This document shows positions 34,710 to 48,139 of a stretch of DNA of 64,000 bases, one piece after another. Source of the DNA: Ochotona curzoniae (taxonomy: Eukaryota > Chordata > Mammalia > Lagomorpha > Ochotonidae); contig NW_024466599.1 of the NCBI RefSeq assembly GCF_017591425.1, positions 25,024,001 to 25,088,000 on the forward strand, read 5' to 3'. The notes beneath the pieces are model-generated. The model was not told where the DNA came from. It saw only the letters and a program-made list of their open reading frames with translations, and did not search any database. A program made the translations under genes and the position numbers. Each line of letters opens with the position of its first letter. The stretch's first letter is position 1.

Positions 34710-35165
34710 CACCAGAAAAACCTCATGTGAAACTCCTGTGTCCCCATCCATCCTCTGAGAGAAGGAATGTCCAAATCTTCAACCCCAGTATCCAAAAATG
34801 TAACCTTATTCAGAAACAGGATATTTTCAGACATAATTAGTTCAGATGGAACCATACTGGAGCACAGCCTTCTATAAGCAGGGTCTTCTAAATGATGGCC
34901 ATGTGAAGACAGAAGCACTAACTGAGTACCAGATGAAGACAGATGGAAAACCATCTACAAGTCAAGGAACGTCAACATTTACTGGCGAATAAGCAGAAAC
35001 TCTCAAGCAGCAGAGAAGGATTTTCTCACAGGTAGTAGAGTAAGTACAGTAGGGTTAATATCTTGATTGCCAATTTCCAAATTCCAGGACTGTGAGAAAA
35101 TCAAGTTCTGTTGTTTTAAGCCACTTACTTTATCATAGCCAATTTAGTAGCACTGGAAAATAATT
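34710..35165 (+). mobile_element. MLT1 (ERVL-MaLR) solo LTR, sense
   Basis: Strong ordered match: caaccccagtatccaaaaat, gtaaccttattcagaaacag, agacataattagttcagatg, accatactggagcacag, ccatgtgaagacagaagc, caaattccaggactgtgaga and tctgttgttttaagccactt. Ancient, inactive, nearly full length. Confidence 0.85.
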
Positions 35166-35469
35166 ATATAAAATGATATGCACTAATTTTTACTATGTTT
35201 TTCTCCACCCCAAAGTTCATGTGATTGAGACAAACATATGCTATTGCAATTAAGATGCTAGTTACGACACTCACATTCCATAGCAGTACCTGGATTAGAT
35301 CATTGGCTCTTGATTTAAGCTTCTCTGGGATACAGAGAAATGGTCCAGCTAGTCGGTTTTCTGCCAACCGCATTGGTCCCTATGTCATTTCCTAGTTCAT
35401 TTGGATGCCTGAGTGAACTAGTAGGTAGGGGCATTCTTTCTTCAGCTAATACATTAAATTATTCAGTTC
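35166..35469. other. unassigned
   Basis: About 300 bp between two MaLR LTRs. Nothing recognised. Confidence 0.5.
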
Positions 35470-35805
35470 ACAGTTTGAAACTTACTCCCAAATGTAGCAA
35501 TATTTGGAAAGTGGAGACTATATAAGTGTTATGGTCAGGAGTACCATGCCTTCATGAGGGCATCAGTATTATCAGCCCCTGATCAAAAGATCCCCTTCTG
35601 CCCTCCCTTGTTTGTTCTTGCTGTTTTGCACAGCACCTCATTTGCTACCACGGAATGACACAGCAAGAAGCCTTCGCCAGATGCTATCACCATGCTCTTG
35701 AACGTCTGAATCTCCAGTGCTAGGAGCCAAACACATGATTCTTTAAAAATTGCCTGGCCTGAGGTATTCTGTTACAGCAGAGAAAATGCACTAAGACCAT
35801 GTCCT
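35470..35805 (+). mobile_element. MST/MLT1-type LTR, sense, diverged
   Basis: tttgaaacttactcccaaat, atatttggaaagtggagact, atgccttcatgagggcatca, aatgacacagcaagaagcct, ttgcctggcctgaggtattc and gttacagcagagaaaatgca follow the MST/MLT1 plan from 5' to 3'. Confidence 0.7.
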
Positions 35806-38204
35806 AAGAGCTAAAAATTAGAAAAAAAAAAGTTTTCCTAATTTATCTTGGATGAATAAATGTGACAGAAATAAATAAATAACTCCATTTCTATTCCTTA
35901 ATATGTCTTGGATTAACACACACATACACACACACGCACACCTTACATAGGTTCAGGCTCAGAACTCATCCAGTGGACTCTGGGGTTTTTTGGCTTCTTG
36001 TCAATGTTATGACCATTCCCAGGCCAGGATGCTTGCTCTCTTGCACAGAATCCTTTTCAGTCCGCCCCCCACGGCTCCTAGCGGACACTGCTGTGCAGCA
36101 CTGTTCCTGTCTATTTCTGGTCTGCTGGAATGCCCTGATGCTCCAGAATGTGTTTGAGCATTGCTTCACCTTGTGTGCCTGGTGACTGTGGCGGATGGAG
36201 GGAATTACAAGGCTAGTTTGCTGATCCAAAAAGTTTCCTTAATTTTCCCCTTCCACGCCTGAATTTGTATATTACATCCCTCCTACCAAAAGATATTTCC
36301 TCCTGCCAACACAGTGGCCTGGAAGTTAAAGAGACTCCTCTCCTCAACTCCACGTTGTATTCCTGTTATTCTCGCTTTGTCCATCCCTATAAACTCTTTA
36401 GACCTCTTCTCTAAAATCCCAGACTGAACTTGGGTTTGTCCCCTTCCATCCCTTGCTTGGCAGCTCCATTCCAGCTTCTTGACCCCCATCTGCTCTTCAC
36501 TGAAGATGCCAAATCGTTCTGCTGGAGTTTCCCGCTCAGCTCACCTCTCCCATTGCTGGCTCCTAATTCCCTGCCTAGCTCTCTAAACCCTCACACGCTG
36601 CTCACATGGTTCTTGACCCTCACTTTGTGGCCCCTTATGTTGCCCTATCCATCCTAACTTATTCATTCATTTATACCAAAATCAAATAAGCACTTAACTC
36701 TCCACCAAATAAACAAAATGACAAATTGCTGAACTGATAGGTATCTTAGGTTGCTTGACAGGGTCTTTCATGATGTTCATACAGAGCAAAGCACATTACT
36801 CACAAAAATACAAGATTTGACAATTAAAATAAATAGAAATTGAAGATGTTCAATAAGATCATGATGTCTATCTTTGTGGAAGCAGAATAAATGGGAGCTG
36901 GCTGCAGTCTGAAGAAGTTCTGACTTTTGCAGAAAATAACCTTACCCTTGCAATGGCTATTTAGAAGTGTACTTGGGCATAAAGTCAAGCAAAGCAGAAC
37001 ACTCCCTTTGTTCACATGAAGGAAAAATGAGGTCACACCTCTATTAACTAGACTACATGCACTGGGCCAGCCCACAACCAACAAGGTTGTGTGGATGGTG
37101 TGGTTGGCAATCCTCAAAATACAACCTGGGTCTGATGAATTGCTATGGTGACAGGAAGTAATACTCTGCATTCCTCAAACATGGATGACCCTGGGAATAT
37201 GCAGGAGACTGTGAACGAACAGGCACCACAAGGCAATTGTAAGACAGAGAAGATTTTAAAACATTACAGGCTTTTGTACTGAAGTCTTTCCCCAATTATA
37301 TTCTCCCCTTCCTTTCACACCCCAGAATACACAGAATCAACCCAGGTGTTTTGTAACCTGGCTGGCTAGGTGAGGAGAGCTGCACTACGACTACCAAGGA
37401 CACTTCAATATTTGACTTGGGGCTGTAAATTCAGGTCTTCCGTGAAGCGAGAGGATCCAAAAAGATGCAATTTCAAAAACAATACATGGATTTAGGTTCT
37501 TACAGACCTATTCCATTCTTGCTTAAAATTTCATTCCTTTCCCAAAAGTAGTTGTGTTTTCACAAGTTCCAAGAATCAAAATTACTGTTGTGAGATGTCC
37601 CTCAGTTCCATTCAATCTACTGGGTGATATAGTTTGCTATCTGTTTTCTAATCATATATCACTTTAATAGGAAAAGCCTGAAGGAGGGAAAACGTGTGCT
37701 TTTTAGGATTTATTTTATGTATTGGAAAATGTTCTAGCCTCTAGAAATTATCTGTTTAGCTCATTCTCCTAGGTCATATTTAATTTACTTCAGAAGCAAT
37801 ACATATTTTGTGTCACACAGTCTATTTAGCAAAACTGAGTTGTTTTATTACCCAAAAATATTTCCTTCTGTGATATATTTGCACTCAAAAATTTTGGAGG
37901 ACTCTGCAGCTGTGTTTTCTATACAATCTTCCTTCTATTTAATATATTTATTTAAAAAATCAGACTCACCTTAGATGTTTACCTTTTAAAAATTATTATT
38001 TTATACCCAGATGATGAGAAATAAATATAAAAGTTCATAAGTTTTCCAAGCCCATAAAGTCACTGAGACTTTATTACATGCTTTGTAAACGGTGATATAC
38101 ATTAAAAACTGAAGGTGCTGTGGGCACATCTATGAAGATTGCGTTCGCATTTAAGATATAATCTATGATTCCCTGTTTTCTTTGATCACCAATGGGTTAC
38201 AAAT
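35806..38204. other. unassigned 2.4 kb
   Basis: A CA-rich microsatellite lies at about 35917-35941. At 35960-36190 and 36420-36660 the DNA is GC-richer and pyrimidine-rich but shows no family I know. Frames up to 115 codons (36824-37171, minus) have no motifs. Confidence 0.45.
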
Positions 38205-38400
38205 GCTAACTCATGATCCCTACACACACATGTGGGAGACTCAAAATTAGCCCCTGACTCCAAGCTTTAGATCAGCTTATCCCTGGCTATTGCAGCCATT
38301 TGGGGAGTCAATCAGCAGATGGAAGATTTCAACCTCTCTCAACCTCTCTGTCTGCATGACTCTCATTCTCTTTCTGTAACTCTGCCTTTCAAAAAGCATA
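38205..38400 (+). mobile_element. CSINE 3' portion, sense, old
   Basis: cacatgtgggagactcaaaa, attgcagccatttggggagt and gtaactctgcctttcaaaaa mark the second half of an old CSINE; the head is gone. Confidence 0.75.
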
Positions 38401-40624
38401 CTTCATAAGACAGAAATGGTTATATTTAGATGATTTTCACAAAGTTCATGGACAGTAGGCATTAAGAAAAAAAAGTTATGCCTAAGTTTCAAAAAGGTTT
38501 GATTCCAAAATAAACATTTTTTTCATGATTTTTTAAAGTATCCACATGGGCTGTGACACCTCCGGTATACATTAGGAGACTTTGAAAAATAAGGAAAGGA
38601 ATGAATTTTAAAGTACTTTAAAAGAATTAAAATGACTTATCACAGAGCTATAAGTAAAACTATACATTCAAATGGTTAGTAATTATTTGACTTGAATGAA
38701 TGTTACCAATCCCTGTGGTGAGTTTTAAAGTTTACTAGATTTATAAATAGTATAATAAAACGTGTACATGCAACCTAAAAGCATAAGGAAAATCAGATTT
38801 TAAACTATCAATTTGAAAAACTTAACACTAATGTAAAATCTCAAGGAATTTTTTTCCACCTCCTTCCTAAAGCCCCTCCTCCTCTAACTCATGTAGAGTG
38901 AAAATGCCACTCACGTGGATACCTGCCCTTCTTGTGGGATTAATAGCAGCCTGCCCTCGTGCTGAATAAAAGAAGCAATCAGCCAGGGCTGAGGGTTCAA
39001 AGCCTAACGGGCCAATGGAAGCCAGTTCCCTTACCTGCTCTTTCCTCCCAGCAAAAGCAGCCAAGCAGCTGCTCCCTGGCTTTTCCTGGGCTGGAGGAGA
39101 ATGCTTTGTCAATTATCCCAATGCAGTCAGGGAAAGGCAAGCTTTGTTGGATATTTTGATTATGAAAGACAAGATGTACTAGAAAACAAAATATTTTATT
39201 CAGGCTCATTCATCTGTGAGAAATACCTCAAAGGCAGATGATCTAAGAACTTACACAACTTGGGAGCCCTTGAGGAAGTGTACAGGAGGGTCATACATCG
39301 AATATGCCAGGATAGGGTGGCTTAATTTATCAGCCTAACCATTTCTCAGAATAGAAAATTTCAGGTAGATAGAGAGCACATTTTTCTATAAGAACCACTT
39401 TTTTTCTATAAGAACAGATGACAAATTTTAGCATTATTATAAATATATCCACATGAAGCTATAGTTTCAGCAATTTTCAAAATCAGTGTACTAGAAAAAG
39501 CTGAACTTGTGGCTTCAACCTTCTTCCTTCCCTTTATTTCTGTAGGTTGTAAAAGACGCCACTTTTCAAGAAAACTACACAGAGTCACATAGACTTGAAG
39601 ATTTAAGGCAGAAAACTAAGGTGTACACTCAGGCAAAACGGACTGAAAATGAAACCTAGTTAACTGAAGCACATGGCTTAATGATTAGAGCCATGCTACA
39701 TTCAGAATAAGACCAAGAACATAACTGACTTAATACAGAGTATTTATAGATTTACAAGCATACCTCTTTTTCCCATTGGAAGTCAAAGTTATTTCTGTCA
39801 TATAGCATGGGATTGGGACTTTAAATGAAGGTGACTCAAGTCCTATTGCAATGAAAATGAATAAAATGTTTCAAAGTCAGAACCATGTGGTATTTCATTT
39901 GGGCACCGGTGGCAGGGATCCATAGAAGATAAGTGGGTAAGCTTTAGGATCAATAATCCAAGACAAAGGATGACTATATAAACATTATCCAAGTAACAAT
40001 GGCTTTGTGCATTGCCTATGCAGAAGAAGGAATGTGCTCTAAATGTGGGAAAATCTGGGACTATGGTGAGGAAGGAAGCTGAGGCATCCAGATGGGATAG
40101 GAGAACAAGGCACAGATGCAGGATCTTCTAATAACTGCCAGGTCCTGAGTTACATTATTTGGAAAATAAAGTGCAACTTAAAAACAAGCAATATAATATT
40201 TTAGAGATATCTTTAGATCATGGTCATTTTGACCAATTAGCCAAGCTACACCTAAAATTATCAGCATTTTCTTATAATTTTACAAGCATTTTTGTTTAAA
40301 AAAAACACCTTTTTATAAAAAGATTTTTAATGGAAGATAATATAGTTGGCTATGGTTAAACAGTTTCTTCCCAAGTATTTAATATTGTCTATGATACTTA
40401 AAGAAATTCCTGTATTTTAATTCTTTTAATACATGAAAGACAACATACCATCCGTTGACTGAACTAAATCTGTCTTTGATCCACTTGCAGCAAATATCAT
40501 CCTCTTTGAAGCCAAGACTAAATGCAAACTTTTGATTCTTTAGTGAATCAGAACAGAACAGGTATGCACACAAAATGCATTAATTACATTAACAATTACC
40601 TCCCCCTCCTGCTCCAAATTTTCT
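38401..40624. other. unassigned; GC-richer block at 38870-39180
   Basis: The block has CCAAT-type motifs (gggccaatgg at 39009) and complex non-repetitive sequence, so it could be a conserved regulatory element. The rest is AT-rich. A near-tandem copy of ttttctataagaac sits at about 39382-39415. Confidence 0.4.
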
Positions 40625-40785
40625 GGAGAATTTTTAAAATTTGTATTTACATACTTACTTCAGAAATGAAGAGACAGAGATAGAGATAAATAGACACTCT
40701 GCCCCATGTGCTCTTCAACTCTTCAAATGCCTGGAGTGACCAGACCAGGCCAGGCAACAAGGTACATGGAACTCAATCCAGAACT
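40625..40785 (-). mobile_element. CSINE tail portion, antisense, old
   Basis: tacttcagaaatgaagagac, then aactcttcaaatgcctggag and gaccaggccaggcaac show a decayed antisense copy lacking its head end. Confidence 0.6.
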
Positions 40786-42383
40786 ATGAAGTGGGCATTG
40801 GCATCTCGACTACCTGTTATTATCTGCTGCTCCTCAGAGTCTGCATTATGAAGAAGGAAAAATATAATACAGATTATGTTTCTGAGGACCGCATATTCCA
40901 ATCCAGAGCAGCAACGTGGAGTTGAGTAGTTAAAGTAGGGAGATGAGAGTAACCAAGAGAACAAGGTTTTTTAAAAACTAAGTATATAAATTGTTGCAAG
41001 GAGTTAGGTTGACAATCAATTCAAGTGCAGTTTATAGGTCAAGAAATATCAAGATACAATAGTTGACAAAATAAAGGTATTTGGTGTCTTGAAAAGAGCT
41101 AGGTGGACTGATGAGCGGGCAAAGGATTGAGAAGTGTTCAAGAAAGTATCGGACACAATCAAAGACATCCGATATAAGCACTGATTTCAACTGTAGTTCT
41201 CTGAAAGGTAATGGAGAAATGAGAAGAGAGCTGGGGAGAAGAGGGAGTCCTCCTGGGAAGAAGGAGGAGTCTTTCAAGATGGGAGAAATTGAACAAGCTC
41301 TTAAACTTTGACTTAGTTCAAAGGAGCATATTTTACATGAGGAAATCAGGAAGAGGAGAGCAAACCAGATTGACTTTTACGATAAACACAGTTCAACCAT
41401 GAAAGATGAAAAGCCTAATATATAAGGGTGTATTTGTAGCTATAGACACAATGAGAGCTCTCCAGCATTGACTCGCGGATTATGTTATTTTCTGTGTATT
41501 AATGAGGTATTCAATTAACAAGAAAGATAAAAGAAATTTAAGTCTAGAAAAGATGAAAATGTGTTAAAAATTAGTTCAGAGGAATGGAGCACCGCAATGG
41601 GAATGTACGGCTCAGTAACAATCAGAAATCACTTGAGATTAAAGATTTCATGAATTTAAAGAGATACTGGAAAGCTTGATTTTTTTAAAAATCAGCTTTT
41701 CAAAGTTTCTGGAAAATTTGGAGAAATTGATGTATGATTTAAAAAAAAAATTTACAGCAAAATGAACTTATATTTTACTTCGTTTCCACCGACTTTTTAA
41801 AGTCCTTTCATGTATTGCTCCAACAGCAATTCCCGAGTAGGAATAGAGACACTGTAGAGAAGAGACATATCTAACTAGGTTTGAAATGTTTCCATATCAT
41901 CAAGCAGAAAATCTATGATAAAATGAGATGAATAAAGAAATTGGGACTATGAAAAAGAGATTCAATGATAAACGACAGAAGCTAACCTGGTGAGGAAGCC
42001 ATAGGTGGGTGGTTTTTAAAAAAAGTGAAAATGGAAGCATCTTTTGAAGATTCTACCAAGGTGTTCACAGATTTATTGAGTTTGGGGAGAGGGTAACAGA
42101 AAGGCTAAAATGGAAAAATATTAAAAAGTTGTTTGGAAACTGACATGCTGGGAATTAAGACCACAGATGTTCACGTCAGCAATGATCTAATCTAGGTGAT
42201 AGCCACAGGAGTGAATGACCATGAAAAATCGGATAGTGAATGAAGAACAGGATCAATGGAGATGAAGTAGATAAGGAGTTTGGGAATAACGTTATTGAAA
42301 GAATCATCTAGGCAGAAAACAAAGTCACCGATGACTACAGTAGTGCAGGACAGATGTTGATGGATGACTAGAAAAAAGAAAGT
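40786..42383. other. unassigned 1.6 kb
   Basis: Purine-biased, single-copy-like DNA. Frames 41032-41277 and 41111-41311 overlap on opposite strands and show no motifs. Confidence 0.45.
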
Positions 42384-42716
42384 TGGGGCTGGCTGGGCAT
42401 AGTGACTAAAACTACGCTTGCATCCCATATGGGTACCAGTTCGTGTCCTAACTGCTCCATTCCAATCCAGCAACCTGATAACTGCCTGGGAAAGCATGGA
42501 AGATGACCCAAGTGTCTGGGCTCCTCCCACTGACATGGGACGATTGGATGAATTTCATGTCTCTTGGTTTTAGTCTGGCCCAGTTCTGGCTGTTGCGGCC
42601 ACCTGCTCTCTGACTTTATTTCTATTTCTCTTTCTTTCTGTCTCCTATTCTCTTTCTCTGTATCTTCCCCTCTTTCTGTAACTTTATAAAATAAACAAGT
42701 AAATAAAAAAATATAA
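42384..42716 (+). mobile_element. CSINE, sense, older subfamily
   Basis: ggggctggctgggcatagtg starts it. gcatcccatatgggtaccag, actgcctgggaaagcatgga and a long CT-rich region follow, then an A-rich tail. Antisense frames 42192-42536 and 42368-42814 are created by it. Confidence 0.88.
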
Positions 42717-43155
42717 AAGAAGAGTCGTTTACATAGGGTTTGAATACAGGTGATTTGAACAGAAGAATTATAAGGAGAAAACAGGCCTGAAGTAGTTGTA
42801 ATGAGCAAACACATAACCTCTTTCCAAGGCTAATGCTGTATTAGTAGCGTGGAAAAGAAAGCAATTACCATTGAGAAGACAAAGAGAAGAACCAAGGGAA
42901 AAGAAAAAGAAGGAAGTTAGTATAAAGCTTGAAGATGTAAGTGATGTATGCTCTTACTATTACACACATAGTGGTATAAAGATCTGAATTCTGAAAGGCA
43001 GGGTGAAAGTGTGAGAGAAAGGAAGAGTCCTTTGACACGGAGAGCCTAAGTGATGAGACTTGGCATCTTGTACAGCGGAGATAAAGGGAAAATTGGATCA
43101 GTCTACAGTAGTCTTGGGCTGGGTCACAGGAAAATGAGGCATTGAATTCAAAGAT
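42717..43155. other. unassigned
   Basis: Purine-rich spacer between two sense SINEs; nothing recognised. Confidence 0.5.
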
Positions 43156-43172
43156 AAAAATTAAGGCAACAA

Positions 43173-43499
43173 GGGCCCGGCGCGATAGTGTAATGGTTAA
43201 GGTCCTGGCCTTGAACACGCCAGCATCCCATATGGGCACCGGTTCTAATCCCAGTGGCTTTGCTTCCCATCCAGCTCCCTGCTTGTGGCCTGGGAAAGCA
43301 GCTGAGGATGGCCCAAGTCCTTGGGACCCTGCACCCATGTGGCAGACCCAGAAGCAGGTTCCTGGCTCCCGGCTTCGGATTGGCGCAGCACGGGCCATTA
43401 TGGCCACTTGGGGAGTGAATCAGTGGACGGAAGATCTTCCTCTCTGTCTCTCCTCCTCCGTGTACATCTGCTTTTCAAATAAAATAAAAACATCTTTAA
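43173..43499 (+). mobile_element. CSINE, full length, young
   Basis: Starts gggcccggcgcgatagtgta, B box ggttctaatcc at 43241-43251, ends in aaataaaataaaaacatctt. TSDs aaaaattaaggcaaca (43156-43171) and aaaaattaaggtaaca (43500-43515) differ at one base. The longest frame of the window (42865-43407, minus, 180 codons) and the 123-codon plus frame both run through this SINE and are not genes. Confidence 0.95.
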
Positions 43500-43515
43500 A
43501 AAAATTAAGGTAACA

Positions 43516-46500
43516 CAACATTAAAACTCCTTGATGAACAACTAATAATTGTTTTGAATAAAAATTTCTTTTGTTTCAGGTTCCAATGTGGCTAGATTTG
43601 ATGCTATTATTAATACATGGGTATTTGCAATAATTTTCATCTTCAGAGACAGTGTATTAGAACAGTATTTTTCTTCATTACTGAGACTGTTAGTGTCTTT
43701 TTAAACCTCAAGGGTAATACCTCAGTGGGCAGATCCCAAGTCTTCCCTTAGACTAGAAAAGGGTCTGGAATGGCTGTGAATGTTTTATGAATAGGTATAG
43801 CAGAATACATTGGTTCTGAAGTTTCTCATTTCTACCAAAGATAACTTGGTGGTCTTAGCTGGAATCTCCAAAACTACCTCTTGATTCCTGACAAAGATGT
43901 GATAGAAACCGAGAGAGAATCCACTCGGCTTTGCTGCAAATCCATTACTCCATTTTAGCTATCAGAGATCTGAGATTTGGCTCCAGAGGACTGAAAAATG
44001 TGCCCCAAGGCAGAGCGGTTCAGTTTTCTACCAGAGGAAAGAAACAAAAGAATGTTCTGCAACGGCCTGGTCAAAGCCTCTGTTTCTAAGTGATGGCTCA
44101 CAGGGAGAACTAAGGGAGTTACTCATTGCAAATGTATTCATGTCAAACTTGAGTCATCTAAAAGCAGTCTTCTGATTTCCTAACCCCACACCAGGCTCCA
44201 GATACTTCTGTTCTCTGCATCTCAGCAAGCCGCAGGTATATCTGTAAGTTCCTTAGGTCACAGTCTTTCCATAATTGTTTACCATTATGGTAACTGAGAC
44301 ATACTAGGTAACAACCAAGATCGGTTTGTCTAAAAAACGAAGATAATATATTAATCTGTAATCCCATTAGGGTTAACAAGAAACACAATGCCTCTGTCTC
44401 TATCCCCTCTATGCAGATAGATTTTTAAAATAGTAAAGATTGGGAGGTGAAATAAATTGTAAAGAAAATGAAGCCACAAGCACACCAAAAGACACATCAA
44501 AAAGTCTGGAAGCGTTTCTTGAGATAAGTGGCAAATTTGATTCTGAGCTTGCAAGTCGTCGGTTTAATGTGAAAAACATATTCCCTTATCCAATTTATAG
44601 TCTTCAGAACAATTTTAAAATACTTATGCATAATAATACTAACTCTTTCTTCAAAGGAAGTAAAATTGCTCTTGACTGTGAAGCCCGAGGGAACTCCTTC
44701 CTGTGGGCCCTCATAAAGGAACGGTCTGAGCTGTGATCCATCAGCTTCTCCACAGCATTCCTACAGCTCACAGGCACTGCCTCTCTAGGTGCCTTCCTGG
44801 AAGTTCTGCCAACCAGGACTATTGCACAGCAAAACATTACGTTCCAAGGACACAATGCTGTAATGTGCTAAACCAAACTAACATTACACTTTAAAATAGC
44901 TGGAATGACAATTGCTTTCTCCTTTTGGAAATTAAAAAAAAAAAAAACACTGTTTAAACTCATTGCTTTACAAATACAAATACAAATACAGTGACTATGA
45001 AAAAAAAAATCTTCACTCCTAGTTCACTCTTGAAATACATGGTAATTCAGGAAACCTAGTTTTGAGAAAAAGATGGTTTCCTGCATCAGAGAATAGAGTG
45101 AGAATGTAAAAAAAAAAAAAAGAATTCTCCAATCTCCCACAATCTTTATTTTCTAGACAAATTTTACAGCAGTTGTCACACAGCCAATCATGTGGCGAGT
45201 AGCTGACATAAAAACATCATAATTTAGTCTCTAAAAATATGTAAATCATCACATTCTATACTACTAATTTAATACAGATATATTGTACTTGACAGCAAGG
45301 TAAGCTGAAGGTTAGGTTCATAGCTGCTTATGACCCACAGAAGGACAAAACCTGGACTCGTGGATACCCAGATTGTTGCTTCAATTCCCTGTCAGAATCT
45401 TCATTATACAGTGCAGCAAATCAGAAGGACCATCATCAAAGGCTCCAACACATGCCTCCAAAGGCCTTCTGTTACAGAAACATCCAGGTCAGCAAGTGCT
45501 AGAAGTCTTCATAATTAAACTGATCTCCTTCAGGGATTGAATGTTTTTATTTTCTAAAATTTAAACTTAACAAACTCTTTGTGTCCTTAGTTGGTAACAA
45601 GGGAATCTTCAACAGCCAAGAAGACAAGTAAGTTCTTCAAATAACCCGAAGAGCCAAAGCTTCTTAGAATTCCGATTCACAGTTTGACAACTGGGCAGCA
45701 AATGACAACAGCTACTCATCAAAGACAGAAAGGGAACACTTACTCCATTCACTTTTATGTCCATGTGACAGGTTAGGTGAATGTGACAAAGGTATTATGA
45801 ATGAGGTGGGAAATAGTTCAGGGTCTATTCACTGGCAAATCAATGAAGGGAGAGCAGAAAAGTCAGTTCTTCCTTTTTTGCACCTGTTCCTCCCAGACAC
45901 AAATAAAACGTTTTATAGTATTAACCTATCCTTCCTGGCTCAACCTTACTGTCTTATTCAGTTATTGACACCTCCGAGCCGTAGGTTAAAAAAACACAAG
46001 CAAACACCAAATATGTTCTTTCATCTCATCTAGCCTTTCTTGGGAATTTTCAAATCATGCCATGAGGCTGAAACTGATGCTTGGCAACAGCAAGCCATGA
46101 AAATCTCCTGAAAATCCATGTTAAGAATGCAAGAAAAATCATTTCATATATTATAACCATTCAGAAAAAGATGTGATTCATGTAAGCAACTAATGTTGTG
46201 AGCTAACTATTCAGGACCCTGAAGGCAATGGGAGAGTTACTGAAATGATATTCAATCTAGTTTGTAAGACATTTGGCTTCTACTCAACATACCAAAACAG
46301 TCATTTAAGAATACTTACTAAAATAGATGTACTTGAAGCAGACTAGTTCTCCTTTTCTTATTTGGAGGGGGTGGGGGGCAGGCAAAGAATTTTATCAAAA
46401 TTAGCGAAATGCCTTCCTCTGTTGCCTACATATGAAGTGCTTTCACGTAACAATAGTCATACTGGAAGTATAAAGTTTACATTGCTTCGCCCTTCATAGT

Positions 46501-48139
46501 TTACTGTTACTTCCCAGTGCTTTTTAATGTGGAAATATTAGTCATAAGAAGAGTAACAGAAATGTAAATAGTATGGCAGTGGGATTACCAGAGGCTAGTC
46601 ATTCTTACAAAACCTAAATTACGCTAGATACCTAAAACTTAAAGTATAACAATTTATTCATCTATTTAAAATGTTCATGTGGCATACAGCCAGGAGTCAA
46701 TCATAATATCTACACTTTTTTCTTATCAAAAGAAACCACAACAATTAAAGGGATGTCTTAAGCATTTTGCATTTCAGATACTTATAAATGTATGAATATA
46801 AAATAATGGCTTCCCTGTAGGGCAATATTATGTTTTGCTGTTGTGGTAATAATAAATCAGCGATGAATATCAGAATGGGAGCAAACTTTCCTAATAGTTC
46901 GAGATTAGTTTTCCAACAGTTGCTGCTTTGCCAGAAGGAACACAGCATGTAAAAATCACATTTAAGTAGAACGTAATCATCTGTGAGAATCAAGACAAAG
47001 CACTAAAGCTTGGTGTGGTAGAAATATTCCTCCTTGCTCCCCAAAGCTGTTCCACAGTTAGGACTGTGAGGACAAGGCTGCTGAGGGCAGAAATAAACCA
47101 ATGCTTATGAAGCAGGGGCTTTGGAAGTGGAGCTGTTACTGTGCCTGGAGGCAATCTTAACACCGACATGGCATCCACTGCGCCAGGAGGCTCTCACAAC
47201 ACCAGCATGACACCCATTCACATTTCTCTAAGCAATACAAAAAGGGTCCCGAACACTGGGGGAGGCTAGAATTATTTTTTAAAAACTGCATGTGCAGAGT
47301 TAACTTTACAGGGACAATAAAAAAAAAAGTGAATTTGAAAATACCCTGAGCACAGTAAAAATGGAAATTAATCACTTGAAGTGGACAACAGAAAAATCCA
47401 TTGAGAAGTATCTTCTTTTGTCTGCAAAATGTGCTTGACCTAAAGCCACAATCATAGAAAATCCCAGCCACGAGACTTTCTCCTTTACTCCTGTAGTCTT
47501 GCCCTGGCAAAGGCATGCCTCATGATCCACAGCAAGAGCAGATTCACAAAGTATAAAAGGCAATCATGTTGAGAAAAACAGTTCTTCCCTTTACAGATGC
47601 CTAAAATTTCATTTTTCTTCTCAGTAACTTCCCTGAAAATCTGGAGCTAAGAGCAATTCGTTCTATTCATTTTTTCCCTCTAGCAACGAAGTAGCATGTA
47701 CTAAGCAGAAAGGACCTAGGCATTGTGGGCCCTTTTATCTTTCTCTTTCTGTTGAAGCCTTAGTTCTTATGTATAAGCTTGCATGGATAAACTCAGCTCC
47801 AAAAGCTGGTTTCTTTCAGGTATTTGGCAGACTTCTTTCCTTTAATCTTTTCATTTTTAAAGACTCGTCTCAAATGAAAAGTTAAAAGCAGCAGGAGTAA
47901 AGTTTGAGATATCTTCTTGTTTTCTGAGAAACACAGACTCTAGGCTCTTTCTCTTTACACCTATCACAATAATCTTATAACTGGGATGTTAATGAATTCA
48001 GTAATCCAATCACAAACGACATTGGTTTTTATTAATTTTATAATCCTTAAATTGTTTTGTCAAGGAGGTCTATCTATCCCTTAGAGCCCAGACCCAGTAC
48101 TCACATTGAGGCTGTCACACATTTATAAAGAAGGAGGCT
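43516..48139. other. unassigned 4.6-kb stretch, largest repeat-poor interval
   Basis: No SINE or LINE recognised across 4.6 kb. It has an (ATACAA)n run at 44971-44990, A-rich runs near 44935-44948 and 45108-45121, a G-rich run at 46363-46380, and a denser, less AT-rich block at 46985-47570. A 98-codon plus frame (44440-44736) is discussed under rejected items. No gene could be supported. Confidence 0.45.

Noticed and set aside
39380..39416. Near-tandem copy of ttttctataagaac
   Set aside because: Two copies about 25 bp apart in AT-rich DNA; ordinary replication slippage is enough to explain it.
42368..42814. 148-codon minus-strand frame
   Set aside because: It is produced by the antisense of the CSINE at 42384-42716; the Glu/Arg-rich part is the reversed CT tract.
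42865..43407. Longest open frame (180 codons, minus strand)
   Set aside because: It crosses a full-length young CSINE from end to end and carries the SINE-encoded peptide phrases that recur in other copies. It is not a gene.
44440..44736. 98-codon plus frame with a short LDCEARGN phrase recalling immunoglobulin domains of contactin-like proteins
   Set aside because: The match is only eight residues. The tryptophan and second cysteine of an Ig fold are not in register, and a stop follows soon after. I consider it chance.
46360..46382. G-rich run as a G-quadruplex
   Set aside because: There are only two long G runs plus short GG pairs; it lacks four G-tracts of three or more with short loops on a clear reading.
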